Below, piece by piece: positions 21,957 to 30,911 of a stretch of 64,000 nt of DNA; the stretch's first letter is position 1, and every line of letters begins with the position of its first letter. This DNA comes from Methanosarcina horonobensis HB-1 = JCM 15518 (GTDB lineage Archaea > Halobacteriota > Methanosarcinia > Methanosarcinales > Methanosarcinaceae). The position numbers and the translations under genes are program-made. The notes below the pieces were generated by a model. The model did not search any database, was not told where the DNA came from, and worked only from the letters and a program-made list of their open reading frames with translations. The stretch covers positions 3,203,036-3,267,035 of the forward strand of contig NZ_CP009516.1 in the NCBI RefSeq assembly GCF_000970285.1, read 5' to 3'.

Positions 21957-24254
21957 ATGAAGAAAATTCTTCTTTCTTTCTTTCTTCTTCTCTTTCTTCC
22001 ATACACAGGAGGTGCGTTTGAAGATAATTGTGAAAGGGGGGTAATCTCGGATTATTGGGTTACAGGATATTATATCTCATCATACTATACAGATCCATCA
22101 GGCAGATCTGATACAGTATTGTATATCGGCGCCGGGGGCTCAGGCGATGATGTATCAATAACATCTATAAATACTCTTAATCCTGCGTACTTCTCATTTA
22201 TTTTTCTAGACGGAGCTTGCGGTGCATCTAATAAATATAATATAAATTATTTAAATCCTACAACAGGAGCTACACAAGTACAAATCAGTATTACCGATGC
22301 TACAAATAAAATTTCAGACAACTCAAAAGTAGAAATAATACGTGAAGGGTCATATTTTAATGTATATTCTAACGGAGTATTAATATCAAGTACTGCAGAT
22401 CCCGGCGGGGTATCGGAAAACGTGAAAGTATCGTTTTCTTTCTACTCAGCATCATCTTTTACGAAGTGGATGTATATAGATGATATAACTGACGGATCTA
22501 TGATCGGTACAGGAAAAATATATTATGAATCTGCAACATCAATTCCTATAACATGGTCTGCTAAATTAATGAGGAGTTACGAAACACAACATGAGATCTC
22601 ACTTTACAGTATTACAAATCCAAATAACGCAGGCAAAATTATATCATGGAATATTCCTCAAGATGATAATGCTACTACAAATGAATACGGTTATTTCTCG
22701 TTTTCTCGCTCTGGTGTTCTTGGGGATAATCACGGGCTTTACCTGTTAGAAATGACAAGAGGGAGCATAGTTCTTACAGATACATATTTCTATTACGATC
22801 AGCTAGCAAACCCTCAAGGATATCCAGAAGTCCTTTTCCTCGCGTCCTCTGATGTGGACGCAGAAATAATAGATGAAGACGTCAACGGGGGAGAAATAGC
22901 AGGCGGCGGTTCTGTCTATCTATACCCTGAAATCAATGAAAACGGAATTTATAACATCACTTACAACATCAAAGAAACCCCTTTCAGCATCTCTGTAACA
23001 CTAACAAAAATATATAATAACACAGCCCTGAACGGCACTAATATACACTTCACCGGGTTATCAGGTCAAAACTATTACGTTTCAGTAGACAGCACACCGA
23101 TAAACGGTACTAATGGCGCTGATACCTGGGACTGCTCCCTTACATGGGACCAGAACACACACATTATTTCCTTTGCTCCAGATTATACTTTGCCGGGGGT
23201 ATGGGGTTATGTCAAAAACGCAGACACGCAGGCAGCAATAAAAAGCGCTACTGTAACAGTAACTAACGGATCACTGTTCACTGAATACCTCTATACTGAC
23301 AGTAACGGCATGTATTACCTTACAAAAGGGATATCCGAAGGTCCATATAACCTAACAGCAGCCAAAACCGGATATACAACCTCAAATCCCTTCCTGCTCA
23401 CCACAACAGCAGGGACAACAACCAGAAAAGATATTTTTCTTGAAAAAACGTCTGGATCTGGGGTTTATTACGCTCCTCACGATGTCACTTTCACGGTCCT
23501 AGAATTCTGGTATAGCTCTATAGGTCTTCCCGGAGTATCCTATGCAGTCTATGATGATGAAAATGAGTCAATAAAAAACGGCACTACAGGCAGTAAAGGA
23601 ACATTCACAGTAAAAGAAATGGACCAGGGCATAAACTATACCATAACCCTCACTCATAACGGAAACACTTATACTGAGTACATAGAACCCGGACTAACAG
23701 AATACAATATCGTCCTTAATAAGGAAGGCATAATCCACCAGTATTATAATCCATGGCTGAATCTCTCGTACTCAGAAACTCAAAATAACGTAACTGTAGC
23801 CTACAATAGTAACAAAACAGTATCAACAGCTTCTTTTACTGTTATAGCTTCTAACGGGTCCCAGGTCCAAGCTGACACTCTAAACACAACTTCAGGCTCT
23901 TTCCTTTTCTCCTTCACAGAAGGAGATTACATCATGCAGTTCGGTATAGAAGCCTCTGACGGGTCCACAGCAGCGCAGGCATGGTCTATAAGCTCGCCTC
24001 CTGTAGTAACTCTTTTTCCCGCTTCATACCCGGCATGGCTCAAAAACATGCTATTCGTAGCCATAATAATAATTTTCCTCCTGGCATTCGGAAAAGCGAA
24101 AAACGATATAGCCTGTGGATCTGTCGCAGTCCTTACGAGCCTGGCATATTATTTTGAGTGGCTATCCTGTAGCTTCAACTTCGTGGTCCTAATCTGGATC
24201 ATAGCAGCAGGCGCAATATTCCTACATTACAAAAGAACGGGGGCGGTAGGCTGA
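21957..24254 (+). CDS. large spike-like surface protein, 765 aa
   Basis: Signal peptide KKILLSFFLLLFLPYTGGAF; long beta-rich ectodomain with more than a dozen possible N-glycosylation sites; a carboxypeptidase regulatory-like repeat (GVWGYVKNADTQAAIKSATV) about residue 415 and a second related unit near 515. The C-terminus has two or three membrane helices (MLFVAIIIIFLLAFG and further). Element 1 has separate genes (2418 and 4502) that together give the same layout. Likely receptor-binding or fusion protein of the virion. Confidence 0.65.
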   Translation: MKKILLSFFLLLFLPYTGGAFEDNCERGVISDYWVTGYYISSYYTDPSGRSDTVLYIGAGGSGDDVSITSINTLNPAYFSFIFLDGACGASNKYNINYLNPTTGATQVQISITDATNKISDNSKVEIIREGSYFNVYSNGVLISSTADPGGVSENVKVSFSFYSASSFTKWMYIDDITDGSMIGTGKIYYESATSIPITWSAKLMRSYETQHEISLYSITNPNNAGKIISWNIPQDDNATTNEYGYFSFSRSGVLGDNHGLYLLEMTRGSIVLTDTYFYYDQLANPQGYPEVLFLASSDVDAEIIDEDVNGGEIAGGGSVYLYPEINENGIYNITYNIKETPFSISVTLTKIYNNTALNGTNIHFTGLSGQNYYVSVDSTPINGTNGADTWDCSLTWDQNTHIISFAPDYTLPGVWGYVKNADTQAAIKSATVTVTNGSLFTEYLYTDSNGMYYLTKGISEGPYNLTAAKTGYTTSNPFLLTTTAGTTTRKDIFLEKTSGSGVYYAPHDVTFTVLEFWYSSIGLPGVSYAVYDDENESIKNGTTGSKGTFTVKEMDQGINYTITLTHNGNTYTEYIEPGLTEYNIVLNKEGIIHQYYNPWLNLSYSETQNNVTVAYNSNKTVSTASFTVIASNGSQVQADTLNTTSGSFLFSFTEGDYIMQFGIEASDGSTAAQAWSISSPPVVTLFPASYPAWLKNMLFVAIIIIFLLAFGKAKNDIACGSVAVLTSLAYYFEWLSCSFNFVVLIWIIAAGAIFLHYKRTGAVG

Positions 24255-24637
24255 ACGGTGACAAAATAGAAGGATATGCATTTTCAATGCTGCTCTTGCA
24301 GCTGTCCTTCGTCCTCGTAGGTCTGGCTGGAATCTTTCCTTACAGCATGGAGTTTGCAGGTTTCAACCCTGCAGAAGACATCCAGGACACGGTAAACAGC
24401 ATGCAAGTAATGTATGAACGCCTCGCAGGCGAAGGAATCCTGTCAAGCGCAGCCCTAACGGCCTATGTCCTGATTATGGGCGTGAAAATTGTCTTAGAGT
24501 TCCTTCTAATGACCTTAGTAGGGGCTTATCCGCTTCTGACAGCAATAGGACTACCCGCAGCCTTTGCGGTCCCTATCTCAATGGTCCTCGGGGCCGTCTG
24601 CGTATATGGAGCCGCAGTAAAATTCTTGGGGAGGTAA
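24251..24637 (+). CDS. multi-span membrane protein, CTG or ATG start
   Basis: From the CTG at 24251, which overlaps the preceding stop and lies seven bases after GGGGG (24239-24243), the product has 128 residues; from the ATG at 24287 (AGAAGGA 12 bases before) it has 116. Four hydrophobic segments, with an amphipathic loop (DIQDTVNSMQVMYERLAGEG). The pattern of helices separated by a short polar loop resembles internal membrane proteins of pleomorphic archaeal viruses. Confidence 0.5.
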   Translation: MNGDKIEGYAFSMLLLQLSFVLVGLAGIFPYSMEFAGFNPAEDIQDTVNSMQVMYERLAGEGILSSAALTAYVLIMGVKIVLEFLLMTLVGAYPLLTAIGLPAAFAVPISMVLGAVCVYGAAVKFLGR

Positions 24638-24639
24638 TT

Positions 24640-25080
24640 ATGAATCCTTGGCAAGACTACAACAAATCAGAAGCTTTCAAAAGCATCAACAACATGCATG
24701 GAAACTATAATTACACTTTCAACCTTTCAGACTACCCGGCACTCTCAAACATGACCAATGCGTCAGTCCTCGACGATCCAGAGCCAGCCGGGGCAGTCGC
24801 AAACAGTATCTTCACACCAATAAACTCCTTCTGGGCCTCTCCTGCAGTATGGGGCTCGTGGTTCTATGTCCTGCTAATTTTCTTGACAGTAGGGACCGTA
24901 TACATCAAGAGTCAGAGCCTTCACAGGACCAGTATAATAATGCTCTTCATGTCTCTGCTCGCAGTAGTCCCAGGCTCAACAGGAGCTATATACATCCCTG
25001 CAACAGCCCTTCACACACTCTACATTTTCTCTGCAATAGCCCTAATGGGGGTACTATATTCATTCTGGGTAGGTGACTAA
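24640..25080 (+). CDS. multi-span membrane protein, 146 aa
   Basis: Unrecognised. Two bases after the previous stop, with GGGGAGG as SD. N-terminal 60 residues polar with sequons (likely outside), followed by three membrane helices (GSWFYVLLIFLTVGTVYI, IIMLFMSLLAVVPG, TLYIFSAIALMGVLYSFW). Confidence 0.5.
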   Translation: MNPWQDYNKSEAFKSINNMHGNYNYTFNLSDYPALSNMTNASVLDDPEPAGAVANSIFTPINSFWASPAVWGSWFYVLLIFLTVGTVYIKSQSLHRTSIIMLFMSLLAVVPGSTGAIYIPATALHTLYIFSAIALMGVLYSFWVGD

Positions 25081-25081
25081 A

Positions 25082-25219
25082 ATGTCAGGCAGAAGAAAAA
25101 GAATCGAAATCCGCGAATGTGATATTCCTAACGTCCAGGTTCGTGTACTCTCCAACGACTTCAGGCCGGTAGGGGATTATTCCCTCCAAAATTTCTTCAA
25201 AAAATACAGGAGGGTATAA
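25082..25219 (+). CDS. small basic protein, 45 aa
   Basis: Unrecognised. Begins MSGRRKRIEIRECDIPNVQV; soluble, basic at both ends (KKYRRV). Its stop shares an A with the next ATG. Confidence 0.4.
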   Translation: MSGRRKRIEIRECDIPNVQVRVLSNDFRPVGDYSLQNFFKKYRRV

Positions 25220-25344
25220 TGATCGTAATTATTTTAATCGAACGTCCTGCATATGAATCAATAAAAGACGTTCCACATAATCCAAAGTATCAATGTATAA
25301 AAACTCCTAAATTTTATTCTCCGAATTATCTTAAGGGGGTCTAA
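25219..25344 (+). CDS. small hypothetical protein, 41 aa
   Basis: Unrecognised. TAATG overlap with the preceding gene; AGGAGGG lies seven bases before. Ends in LKGV, where the GGGGGT is the SD of the next gene. Confidence 0.4.
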   Translation: MIVIILIERPAYESIKDVPHNPKYQCIKTPKFYSPNYLKGV

Positions 25345-25346
25345 AC

Positions 25347-27083
25347 TTGGCATACGTAAACAGCAGCGGAAAAACTGTAGTATCTCTATCTGAAGCCTCA
25401 AGTGGTCATGCAGCACAGACCACAGCCAGCAGGGACGCAGCCGGAAACGTTGTAGGCACATCAAAAGGTTCTCAATACGTCCGGGCTCAAGAAGCCGTCA
25501 GAGCAGCAGAAGCAGCAGAAACAGAACAGCAAAGCAAATACAGCAGCATGGTACAATATAATACAGGTATACCATCCTGGGCAACTGCACCCGGAGAAAC
25601 AGCCGGGATTGATAGAAGCCAGCTTCAAAAATTCAAAACAGTAGATCAGCTGGAAGAAGAAAAAAACAGAAGTGTAGTATCAAGAGCCGTATCCTCATTC
25701 AAAGAAGGCCACAAAGCAGGCGAAGGCAAGGATTACTCTCTTGAAGGTCTTCAAGCCCCCAAAACACGGGCTCAAGACATGGCCACATATTCTTTATACG
25801 AGAAAAGCAATAAACTCTCTGAGGGATATAATACAGTACAAAACGCCCTTCTATCTCGTCTCTCTCCTGGGACAACAAAAGACGTCATAACAGGAGTATC
25901 AAACATTCCTGAAATGGCTATAGGGGCAGTGGGGGCGGTCCCTCTCGGGCTAGAAACAATAGCCCGAAATCCTACTTCTATCTCAGACTCTATAGGCTTC
26001 GGACTCGGAGCTATGGCAGGCTCAACAGTAGAAAAAGCAAAAACTCACCCAGGGGAACTTGCTGGGGAATTAGTAGGAGCTTACGCACTTGGGAAAGTAG
26101 GCGGATCACTTGAAGGAAAAATCAAGCCGGGAATATCTTCTAAAGGATTAAAAGAATTTTCTATAGATGAACGCGCATCACTCGGCGCTCAAAAGCTCGT
26201 CTATAAAGAGCAAAACTTTAAATCGACTGAACTCCCTAAAGTAAAACAAGAAATAGAAACTTATCATGTAGTGGGGGATGAAATTATACCAGAATCATTA
26301 ATGAAAATAAACCGTATTCAATTGCCCGACGACTTTGTTCTAACATCTGAAATGGAGGAGGTCCTATTCAGTAGATCTTCAAAAACACCAGAAATAAAAT
26401 TAGATACATCAAGACTAGATGCTAAACTTCAACGAAACATCTTCTCCTCAGAACTTACACAGCCAACTGATTCTATTATCAGCTCTGTTCAGGCTCAGGA
26501 ACTTGTAATTGGGTCAATAAAAGCCTCAAAAATAGAAAGTCTGGCAGTAGAAGCTGGGAGGTTTGCACCATCTCCAGGTATTGCAGTTCCCTCCTTAGCT
26601 TACTCTCTACCCTTTGCAGGCCAAGGGCTCCAAGTACAGGGTAAACAAAAAAACGAATCTATATTTATGGCTGCCTCTCTCCCTGTAATACCTATTTCCT
26701 TCTCATCAGCTGAGGCTCAGTTCTTACCAGATCCAACACTCCAAAAAGAAAAGGACAAAGGCTCTATTTATACTACTCAACTTCCTGACATCAGCTCAAT
26801 AGAATCTCAGAGATCAAAGCCTATAATTATCCCGGACACACTCCCAGATATTCCTCAAGATATACCAGCTTTCAACGATCCTTTACCACCTGGGAACGAT
26901 CCAGGAGGTTTTACTCCTCTCCCTTTCCTGCCTGGCAGAGGCGGTAAAAAACCAATCATGCTATCAGATGATTTCGATATCCTAGGGGAGTCTACAACCA
27001 GCAAACCGAAACACAGAAAAACTAAAAAGAAAATGACAAAAAATGTATACGGAGATCCATTTAATGTAAAACTAAAATTCTAA
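25347..27083 (+). CDS. 578-aa structural-type protein with hydrophobic Gly/Ala centre
   Basis: TTG start seven bases after GGGGG (25335-25339). N-terminal 130 residues are Ala/Ser/Glu-rich and probably coiled. Residues about 185-260 contain Gly/Ala-rich amphipathic helices (AIGAVGAVPLGLETIARN, HPGELAGELVGAYALGKVGG) as seen in membrane-penetrating or pilot-type virion proteins. The C-terminus has a proline-rich part (DTLPDIPQDIPAFNDPLPPG) and a basic end. Last gene of the structural operon. Not a recognised family; a virion or DNA-delivery role is inference. Confidence 0.5.
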   Translation: MAYVNSSGKTVVSLSEASSGHAAQTTASRDAAGNVVGTSKGSQYVRAQEAVRAAEAAETEQQSKYSSMVQYNTGIPSWATAPGETAGIDRSQLQKFKTVDQLEEEKNRSVVSRAVSSFKEGHKAGEGKDYSLEGLQAPKTRAQDMATYSLYEKSNKLSEGYNTVQNALLSRLSPGTTKDVITGVSNIPEMAIGAVGAVPLGLETIARNPTSISDSIGFGLGAMAGSTVEKAKTHPGELAGELVGAYALGKVGGSLEGKIKPGISSKGLKEFSIDERASLGAQKLVYKEQNFKSTELPKVKQEIETYHVVGDEIIPESLMKINRIQLPDDFVLTSEMEEVLFSRSSKTPEIKLDTSRLDAKLQRNIFSSELTQPTDSIISSVQAQELVIGSIKASKIESLAVEAGRFAPSPGIAVPSLAYSLPFAGQGLQVQGKQKNESIFMAASLPVIPISFSSAEAQFLPDPTLQKEKDKGSIYTTQLPDISSIESQRSKPIIIPDTLPDIPQDIPAFNDPLPPGNDPGGFTPLPFLPGRGGKKPIMLSDDFDILGESTTSKPKHRKTKKKMTKNVYGDPFNVKLKF

Positions 27084-27221
27084 TTTTATTTAATTACTCT
27101 TTTTTTCTCTTCTTTTCTTCGTAGACAAATCGCAAAACGTATATAATTTAATGTTTTATAAAACTTGAAATTTGGCTTATCGAGGATTATATATTAAAAA
27201 AATAAAACTGTTTATTTTTAT

Positions 27222-28166
27222 ATGTACGGTAAAAATCTGTCTTTAGAATATGGTATTCGGGATCTTCCAGAAACGACACTTTTAAACGATTTTTTACTTG
27301 ATTGCTCAGTAAGAAACTTTTCTCCTCGGACAATTCAGTCCTACAAAAGCAATCTAAAATATTTCCTCTCTCGTCATTCTGTCCAAATCAACCCGGACGA
27401 CTTAAAAAATTTCCTCATCCATATCCGGGACAAAAAACACTATTCTCCTTCTACTGTCGGAAACTATTTTGCTGCTCTCTCTTCCTTCTATGACTGGCTT
27501 GAATGGGAAGGAGTAATCGAAAAAAACATAGTCCCACAATTCAGGAAACGGTACTTAAGATACTATAAAGAGCAGAGGCACGAAGAGCGCCAATTAATCA
27601 ACTTGGAACAAATGCGGGCCCTGATCGATTCAGCTGAATGGGTAGGCTTCAAATCAATGTTTATCTTTTTTGCAAAAACAGGAATCCGCAGGCAGGAATT
27701 AATAGACCTTGACCTCAAAGATCTCTATCTTGAGAATAGGTATGCAATCCTAAAGCCTCATGCAAAACGAAGCAACAGAGTAGTATTCTTTGACAACGAA
27801 TGCGCTCAGGTCCTTGAAGCCTGGCTATCCTGGCGCCAGGAAAACAAAATAAGGAACAAAGCTCTTTTTCTCGGCACACATGGCTCCCGGATCAACCGAG
27901 ATACTGTCTATGACGTCACAACAGAACACGCCCAAAGCTTAGGCTTTCACAACCCTGCAGGCCGATTGAATGAAAAATTTACACCGCACTGCTTCAGACA
28001 CTTTTTCACTACATGGCTCCGGCGCTCTGGCTGCCCTCGCTCAATCATTCAAGAGCTCCGGGGAGATGCAAGAAAAGAAGCAATCGACATCTACGACCAC
28101 ATCACCCAGGCAGAACTAAAAGAAAGCTATATAAAATATATTCCACTTTTGAATATAAAAATATAA
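27222..28166 (+). CDS. tyrosine recombinase (integrase) of element 2
   Basis: 314 residues, nearly colinear with the integrase of element 1 (8482). Core-binding domain LNDFLLDCSVRNFSPRTIQS; catalytic landmarks AKTGIRRQEL, AKRSNRVVFF, HCFRHFFTTW and the C-terminal Tyr in DIYDHITQAEL. A TATA-like CGTATATAATTTAA lies near 27138-27151. It is 440 bases from the intact tRNA-Ser, the expected place for the integrase of an element inserted at a tRNA 3' end. Confidence 0.9.
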   Translation: MYGKNLSLEYGIRDLPETTLLNDFLLDCSVRNFSPRTIQSYKSNLKYFLSRHSVQINPDDLKNFLIHIRDKKHYSPSTVGNYFAALSSFYDWLEWEGVIEKNIVPQFRKRYLRYYKEQRHEERQLINLEQMRALIDSAEWVGFKSMFIFFAKTGIRRQELIDLDLKDLYLENRYAILKPHAKRSNRVVFFDNECAQVLEAWLSWRQENKIRNKALFLGTHGSRINRDTVYDVTTEHAQSLGFHNPAGRLNEKFTPHCFRHFFTTWLRRSGCPRSIIQELRGDARKEAIDIYDHITQAELKESYIKYIPLLNIKI

Positions 28167-28173
28167 ATTTTAG

Positions 28174-28470
28174 TTACTGATCTGGGGAGGTACAGTAACA
28201 GCTTACTATGGTATTTATTGCGGCCGCAATTTGCTTTCCTTGTTCCGTAATCTCTAATATATACTTGGGCTTCTGCGGCTGCTCTCTAATTATAATTAAT
28301 CCAAAATACTGGTATTGGTATGCTATATCTCTACAGGCTGCTTTATTCATTCTCATCTCGTCAGAAAACTTTTGGAGATCTATTACTTTGTGTGAGGCAA
28401 TAGTTAACAGTCCCTCGGTTCTGTTTTCTTTGAAAAAATATTGAAAAAACTTATACTGCTCTGAAATCAT
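28174..28470 (-). CDS. winged-helix regulator candidate, 98 aa
   Basis: Convergent with the integrase, eight bases away. Helix-turn-helix-like stretch VIDLQKFSDEMRMNKAACRD followed by a wing-like KPKYILEITEQGKQIAAAI typical of PadR/MarR-like small wHTH proteins. It could be an excision factor or a repressor. TTTCGGG and an att-flank sequence precede its start. Confidence 0.5.
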   Translation of the reverse strand: MISEQYKFFQYFFKENRTEGLLTIASHKVIDLQKFSDEMRMNKAACRDIAYQYQYFGLIIIREQPQKPKYILEITEQGKQIAAAINTIVSCYCTSPDQ

Positions 28471-28518
28471 GAACTAATAATCTAAGTATTTCCTTATCTT
28501 TCTTTCGGGAAACTCTTG

Positions 28519-28626
28519 ATAAGTGCCGCGACTTAGAGTCGAAAACTTGTTAAGGCTCAAACGAACAAAAACGAGAATTTTAGTATTGTTAACCAGTGAA
28601 GTTAGCGCTGAGGGGGAGATTCGAAC
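28519..28626. repeat. right attachment region at tRNA-Ser 3' end
   Basis: AGTGCCGCGAC at 28521, AACGAACAAAAA near 28560, then CCAGTGAAGTTAG and CGCTGAGGGGGAGA (28606-28619) continuing into the tRNA. The same series, with changes, occurs at 10283-10384. The shared tRNA part is 20 of 22 bases (10364-10385 against 28606-28627). The flanking motifs may be integrase arm sites. Confidence 0.65.
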
Positions 28627-28690
28627 TCCCGTAGCGCGTAGCGCTACCGGTTTTCAAGACCGGCGCCGTGGTCCGCTGGGCTACCTCAGC
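28606..28690 (-). tRNA. tRNA-Ser (anticodon UGA)
   Basis: On the minus strand it begins GCTGAGG and ends CCTCAGC plus discriminator G, giving a 7-bp acceptor stem. The anticodon loop is CTTGAAA with anticodon TGA, between CCGGT and ACCGG. A long variable arm (GTAGCGCTACGCGCTAC region) and GTTCGAATC T-loop fit class II tRNA-Ser. CCA is not encoded. It is the integration target of the elements to the left. Confidence 0.93.
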
Positions 28691-28839
28691 ATGTTGAAAT
28701 GACAAGTTCTTCTGGCTTTCCGTATATAATCTGGCAAATCGCCCTGACATTCCGGGAAGCGTATACAGAGAACCTGATTATTATATATAAAATTTGCGAA
28801 GAGAAAGGACTCTTCGCTTTTCCTTAAAGTACGACAGAT

Positions 28840-29583
28840 TTATTCCTGGGATTCCGAAGGCTCTTCTTCAGCTTCGGGTTCAGCCTTGACCTCAGGCTCT
28901 GCTGGTGCAGGGACTTCAGCTTCGGCTGTGAGTTTTTCGATAAGCTGGACTTCTTTAAGGCCGGCGTACTTGAAGAGTTCGGATGCAACCCTGTTCTTTG
29001 CCATGAGCCAGCGCTGGTTGAAGGTCAGGCCTGTCGGGACATTGATCTTTGCAACTCCGTCAGCTATTTCTACTTCCATGTCACGAATGCCGGTATAGAG
29101 GGCGAGAAGACCCTGTATTTTCTCCACATCGTCTTCAAGAAGCTTTTCAATAGCGTATTCGTAGGTAACGGTCTTACCTGCTAGAGGGCTGTTATAGTCT
29201 ACAGTAACCCTGCGGCCGATAACCCTGCTGACAACTCCTCTCCTGCCGTCAATTTCTACAGGCATGCCCGGATGAACGTTTCTGTCCGGGAGCTTTGTTA
29301 TGGAAACTGTCTCTACGAGCTTGGGATTGCTCGGACCGAATGCCTTCTCCGGCGGGATTGAAACTGTTCCAGAGTAACCGGCTTCCTTTCCTTCAAGGTC
29401 TTCGTCAAGGCCCTCAATGGTGTGCCCTGCCCCGACAATAACGACGTCTCCGCCATAAAGTCCGCGAGGGTTAAAGATCTCTTCTTGCTTGGCAAGTTCT
29501 TCGTCTGTTGTATCAAAAATCCTGCCATCCTCAAATCTACCTGTGTAGTTTAACTTTATGAAATCGCCTTTCTGGATTGCCAT
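28840..29583 (-). CDS. FKBP-type peptidyl-prolyl cis-trans isomerase (long archaeal, SlyD-like)
   Basis: 247 residues from ATG at 29583. The FKBP domain reads GDFIKLNYTGRFEDGRIFDT, then VGAGHTIEGLDEDLEGKEAG and VSIPPEKAFG; an inserted IF (chaperone) domain follows near residues 90-150 (VHPGMPVEIDGRRGVVSRVI). The C-terminal region is about 90 residues, ending in a Glu/Pro-rich tail. It catalyses proline isomerisation and acts as a cytoplasmic folding factor. First chromosomal gene beyond the tRNA. Confidence 0.88.
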   Translation of the reverse strand: MAIQKGDFIKLNYTGRFEDGRIFDTTDEELAKQEEIFNPRGLYGGDVVIVGAGHTIEGLDEDLEGKEAGYSGTVSIPPEKAFGPSNPKLVETVSITKLPDRNVHPGMPVEIDGRRGVVSRVIGRRVTVDYNSPLAGKTVTYEYAIEKLLEDDVEKIQGLLALYTGIRDMEVEIADGVAKINVPTGLTFNQRWLMAKNRVASELFKYAGLKEVQLIEKLTAEAEVPAPAEPEVKAEPEAEEEPSESQE

Positions 29584-29592
29584 AATTCTCAA

Positions 29593-30292
29593 CTCTTCTA
29601 TTAAATTAATTAAACGTGATAAGCAAGGAAATTATCCTTTCGAGTTAAATTTCTGATATTCAAAGTAAACGCGTTCCACGCTATAGAACTCTGGCTTTAA
29701 TAAGCTTTTTGGGAATCAACGGAGTTACTTGAAAACTCGCATGTCATTATAAAAATATTAGCCTGCAATAAATTACATCTGAACCCGTGTCTGCCGCCAC
29801 TAAAAGGAAGTATAGAAGAAATTTTTCCTGAATACTGGAAAAAAAGTCATTCTCATTTATACATTCGAAAGATACCCTTTGAGATAAAGTTGCTTTTCTC
29901 ACACTAATGTGAGAATATGACCCACCAGGAGAGGCTTTTCCGGAGAGGTCTGTCAAGCGTATCTCGTAAATTGAGTTTTCTGTATCAATCTGATCTGTAT
30001 TACTCTTATTCTCGAATCAAAAACCTATTTTAGGACCACTTATTTCATCTATCTATTTTCGTCCTCTTATCCTTATTCTCTTATCCTTATTCTCTTAATC
30101 CTTATTCTATTATTTTTTATGTCTCTGAATGTGATAATATATTAAATATAACCTTGAATACTATATTTATTGGGGCAAGGAAACACATAGCGGACTTTGT
30201 CTGTCTGGGTGGTTATTATGATTTTTCATTCAATTGAATAACTGCAGCCGCAGAAACCTTGTAGAAAGAGTTTTCACTTTCAGGAGGGGTGT
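29593..30292. other. intergenic region with nikR promoter
   Basis: No convincing gene. It contains a 30064-30107 microsatellite of CTTATCCTTATTCT units and a promoter-like AATATATTAAATATAACC near 30138-30155. AGGAGGGG lies directly before nikR. Any NikR operator would be here, but I could not identify a clear palindrome. Confidence 0.4.
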
Positions 30293-30715
30293 ATGGAAAA
30301 GAAGCTTATGAGAATAGGAGTTTCCCTACCAGGGGACCTTCTGGACAAATTTGACAAAACACTTATGAAAAGAGGGTATTCCTCTCGTTCGGAAGGGATC
30401 AGAGATGCCATAAGGACATATAATCAGCACTATGAGTGGATGCAGCAGATAAGGGGTTCAAGAGCTGCAACAATTTCTATTGTATATGACTGCTCAAAGA
30501 AAGGAGTAACAAGTACTCTGGCAGCAATTCAGCACGAGTATATGGATATGATAAACTCTTCAGTACATTTCCATATGGAAGGAAGTCTCTGTTTTGAAGT
30601 TATAATCCTTGCAGGGGAAGGAGAAAAAATAGTAGAGCTTGCCCAGAGAATCCTGAGTATAAAAGGAGTTAAACATTCAAGACTGACAACTGTACCTGAA
30701 GAAAGGAAAGAGTGA
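30293..30715 (+). CDS. nikR: nickel-responsive regulator NikR
   Basis: 140 residues. N-terminal ribbon-helix-helix (MRIGVSLPGDLLDKFDKTL, then RGYSSRSEGIRDAIR) and C-terminal ACT-like domain with the nickel ligand pattern QHEYMD, VHFHMEG and SLCFEVIIL (His, His-x-His, Cys). It represses nickel uptake genes when Ni is bound; methanogens need nickel for coenzyme F430, hydrogenases and CODH. No nickel transporter gene is adjacent. Confidence 0.92.
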   Translation: MEKKLMRIGVSLPGDLLDKFDKTLMKRGYSSRSEGIRDAIRTYNQHYEWMQQIRGSRAATISIVYDCSKKGVTSTLAAIQHEYMDMINSSVHFHMEGSLCFEVIILAGEGEKIVELAQRILSIKGVKHSRLTTVPEERKE

Positions 30716-30911
30716 ACAGGACAATAAAGATAAACTTATCTAACTGCACAGATGATTATAATCATCTGTTTAATCATCTGTTCATTACTTACAAGATAAA
30801 CTTCTAGATATTTTACAGTTTATACTATAAAAATTTGGGTTTCTACACTTAGTTTTCCTGGCTTTATTTCGACAGATGCTTCTTCCAATTCCAGTCGCTT
30901 AAGGGAAGAAC

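Larger units (their letters stand above)
10365..28606. mobile_element. integrated element 2, inovirus/pleolipovirus-like provirus
   Basis: About 18.2 kb bounded by a partial tRNA-Ser 3' copy on the left and the intact tRNA gene on the right, with its integrase next to the right end. It contains an HUH rolling-circle Rep, a Zot-like ATPase, several small membrane proteins, a spike-like secreted protein, a serine recombinase and many tiny zinc-ribbon genes. Most genes overlap by one or four bases and use G-rich SD sequences. No capsid protein of the HK97 or double-jelly-roll type, no terminase and no portal were recognised, which argues against a tailed virus. Confidence 0.7.

Noticed and set aside
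29747-29956. 69-codon frame before nikR
   Set aside because: No SD, no recognisable protein features; likely chance.
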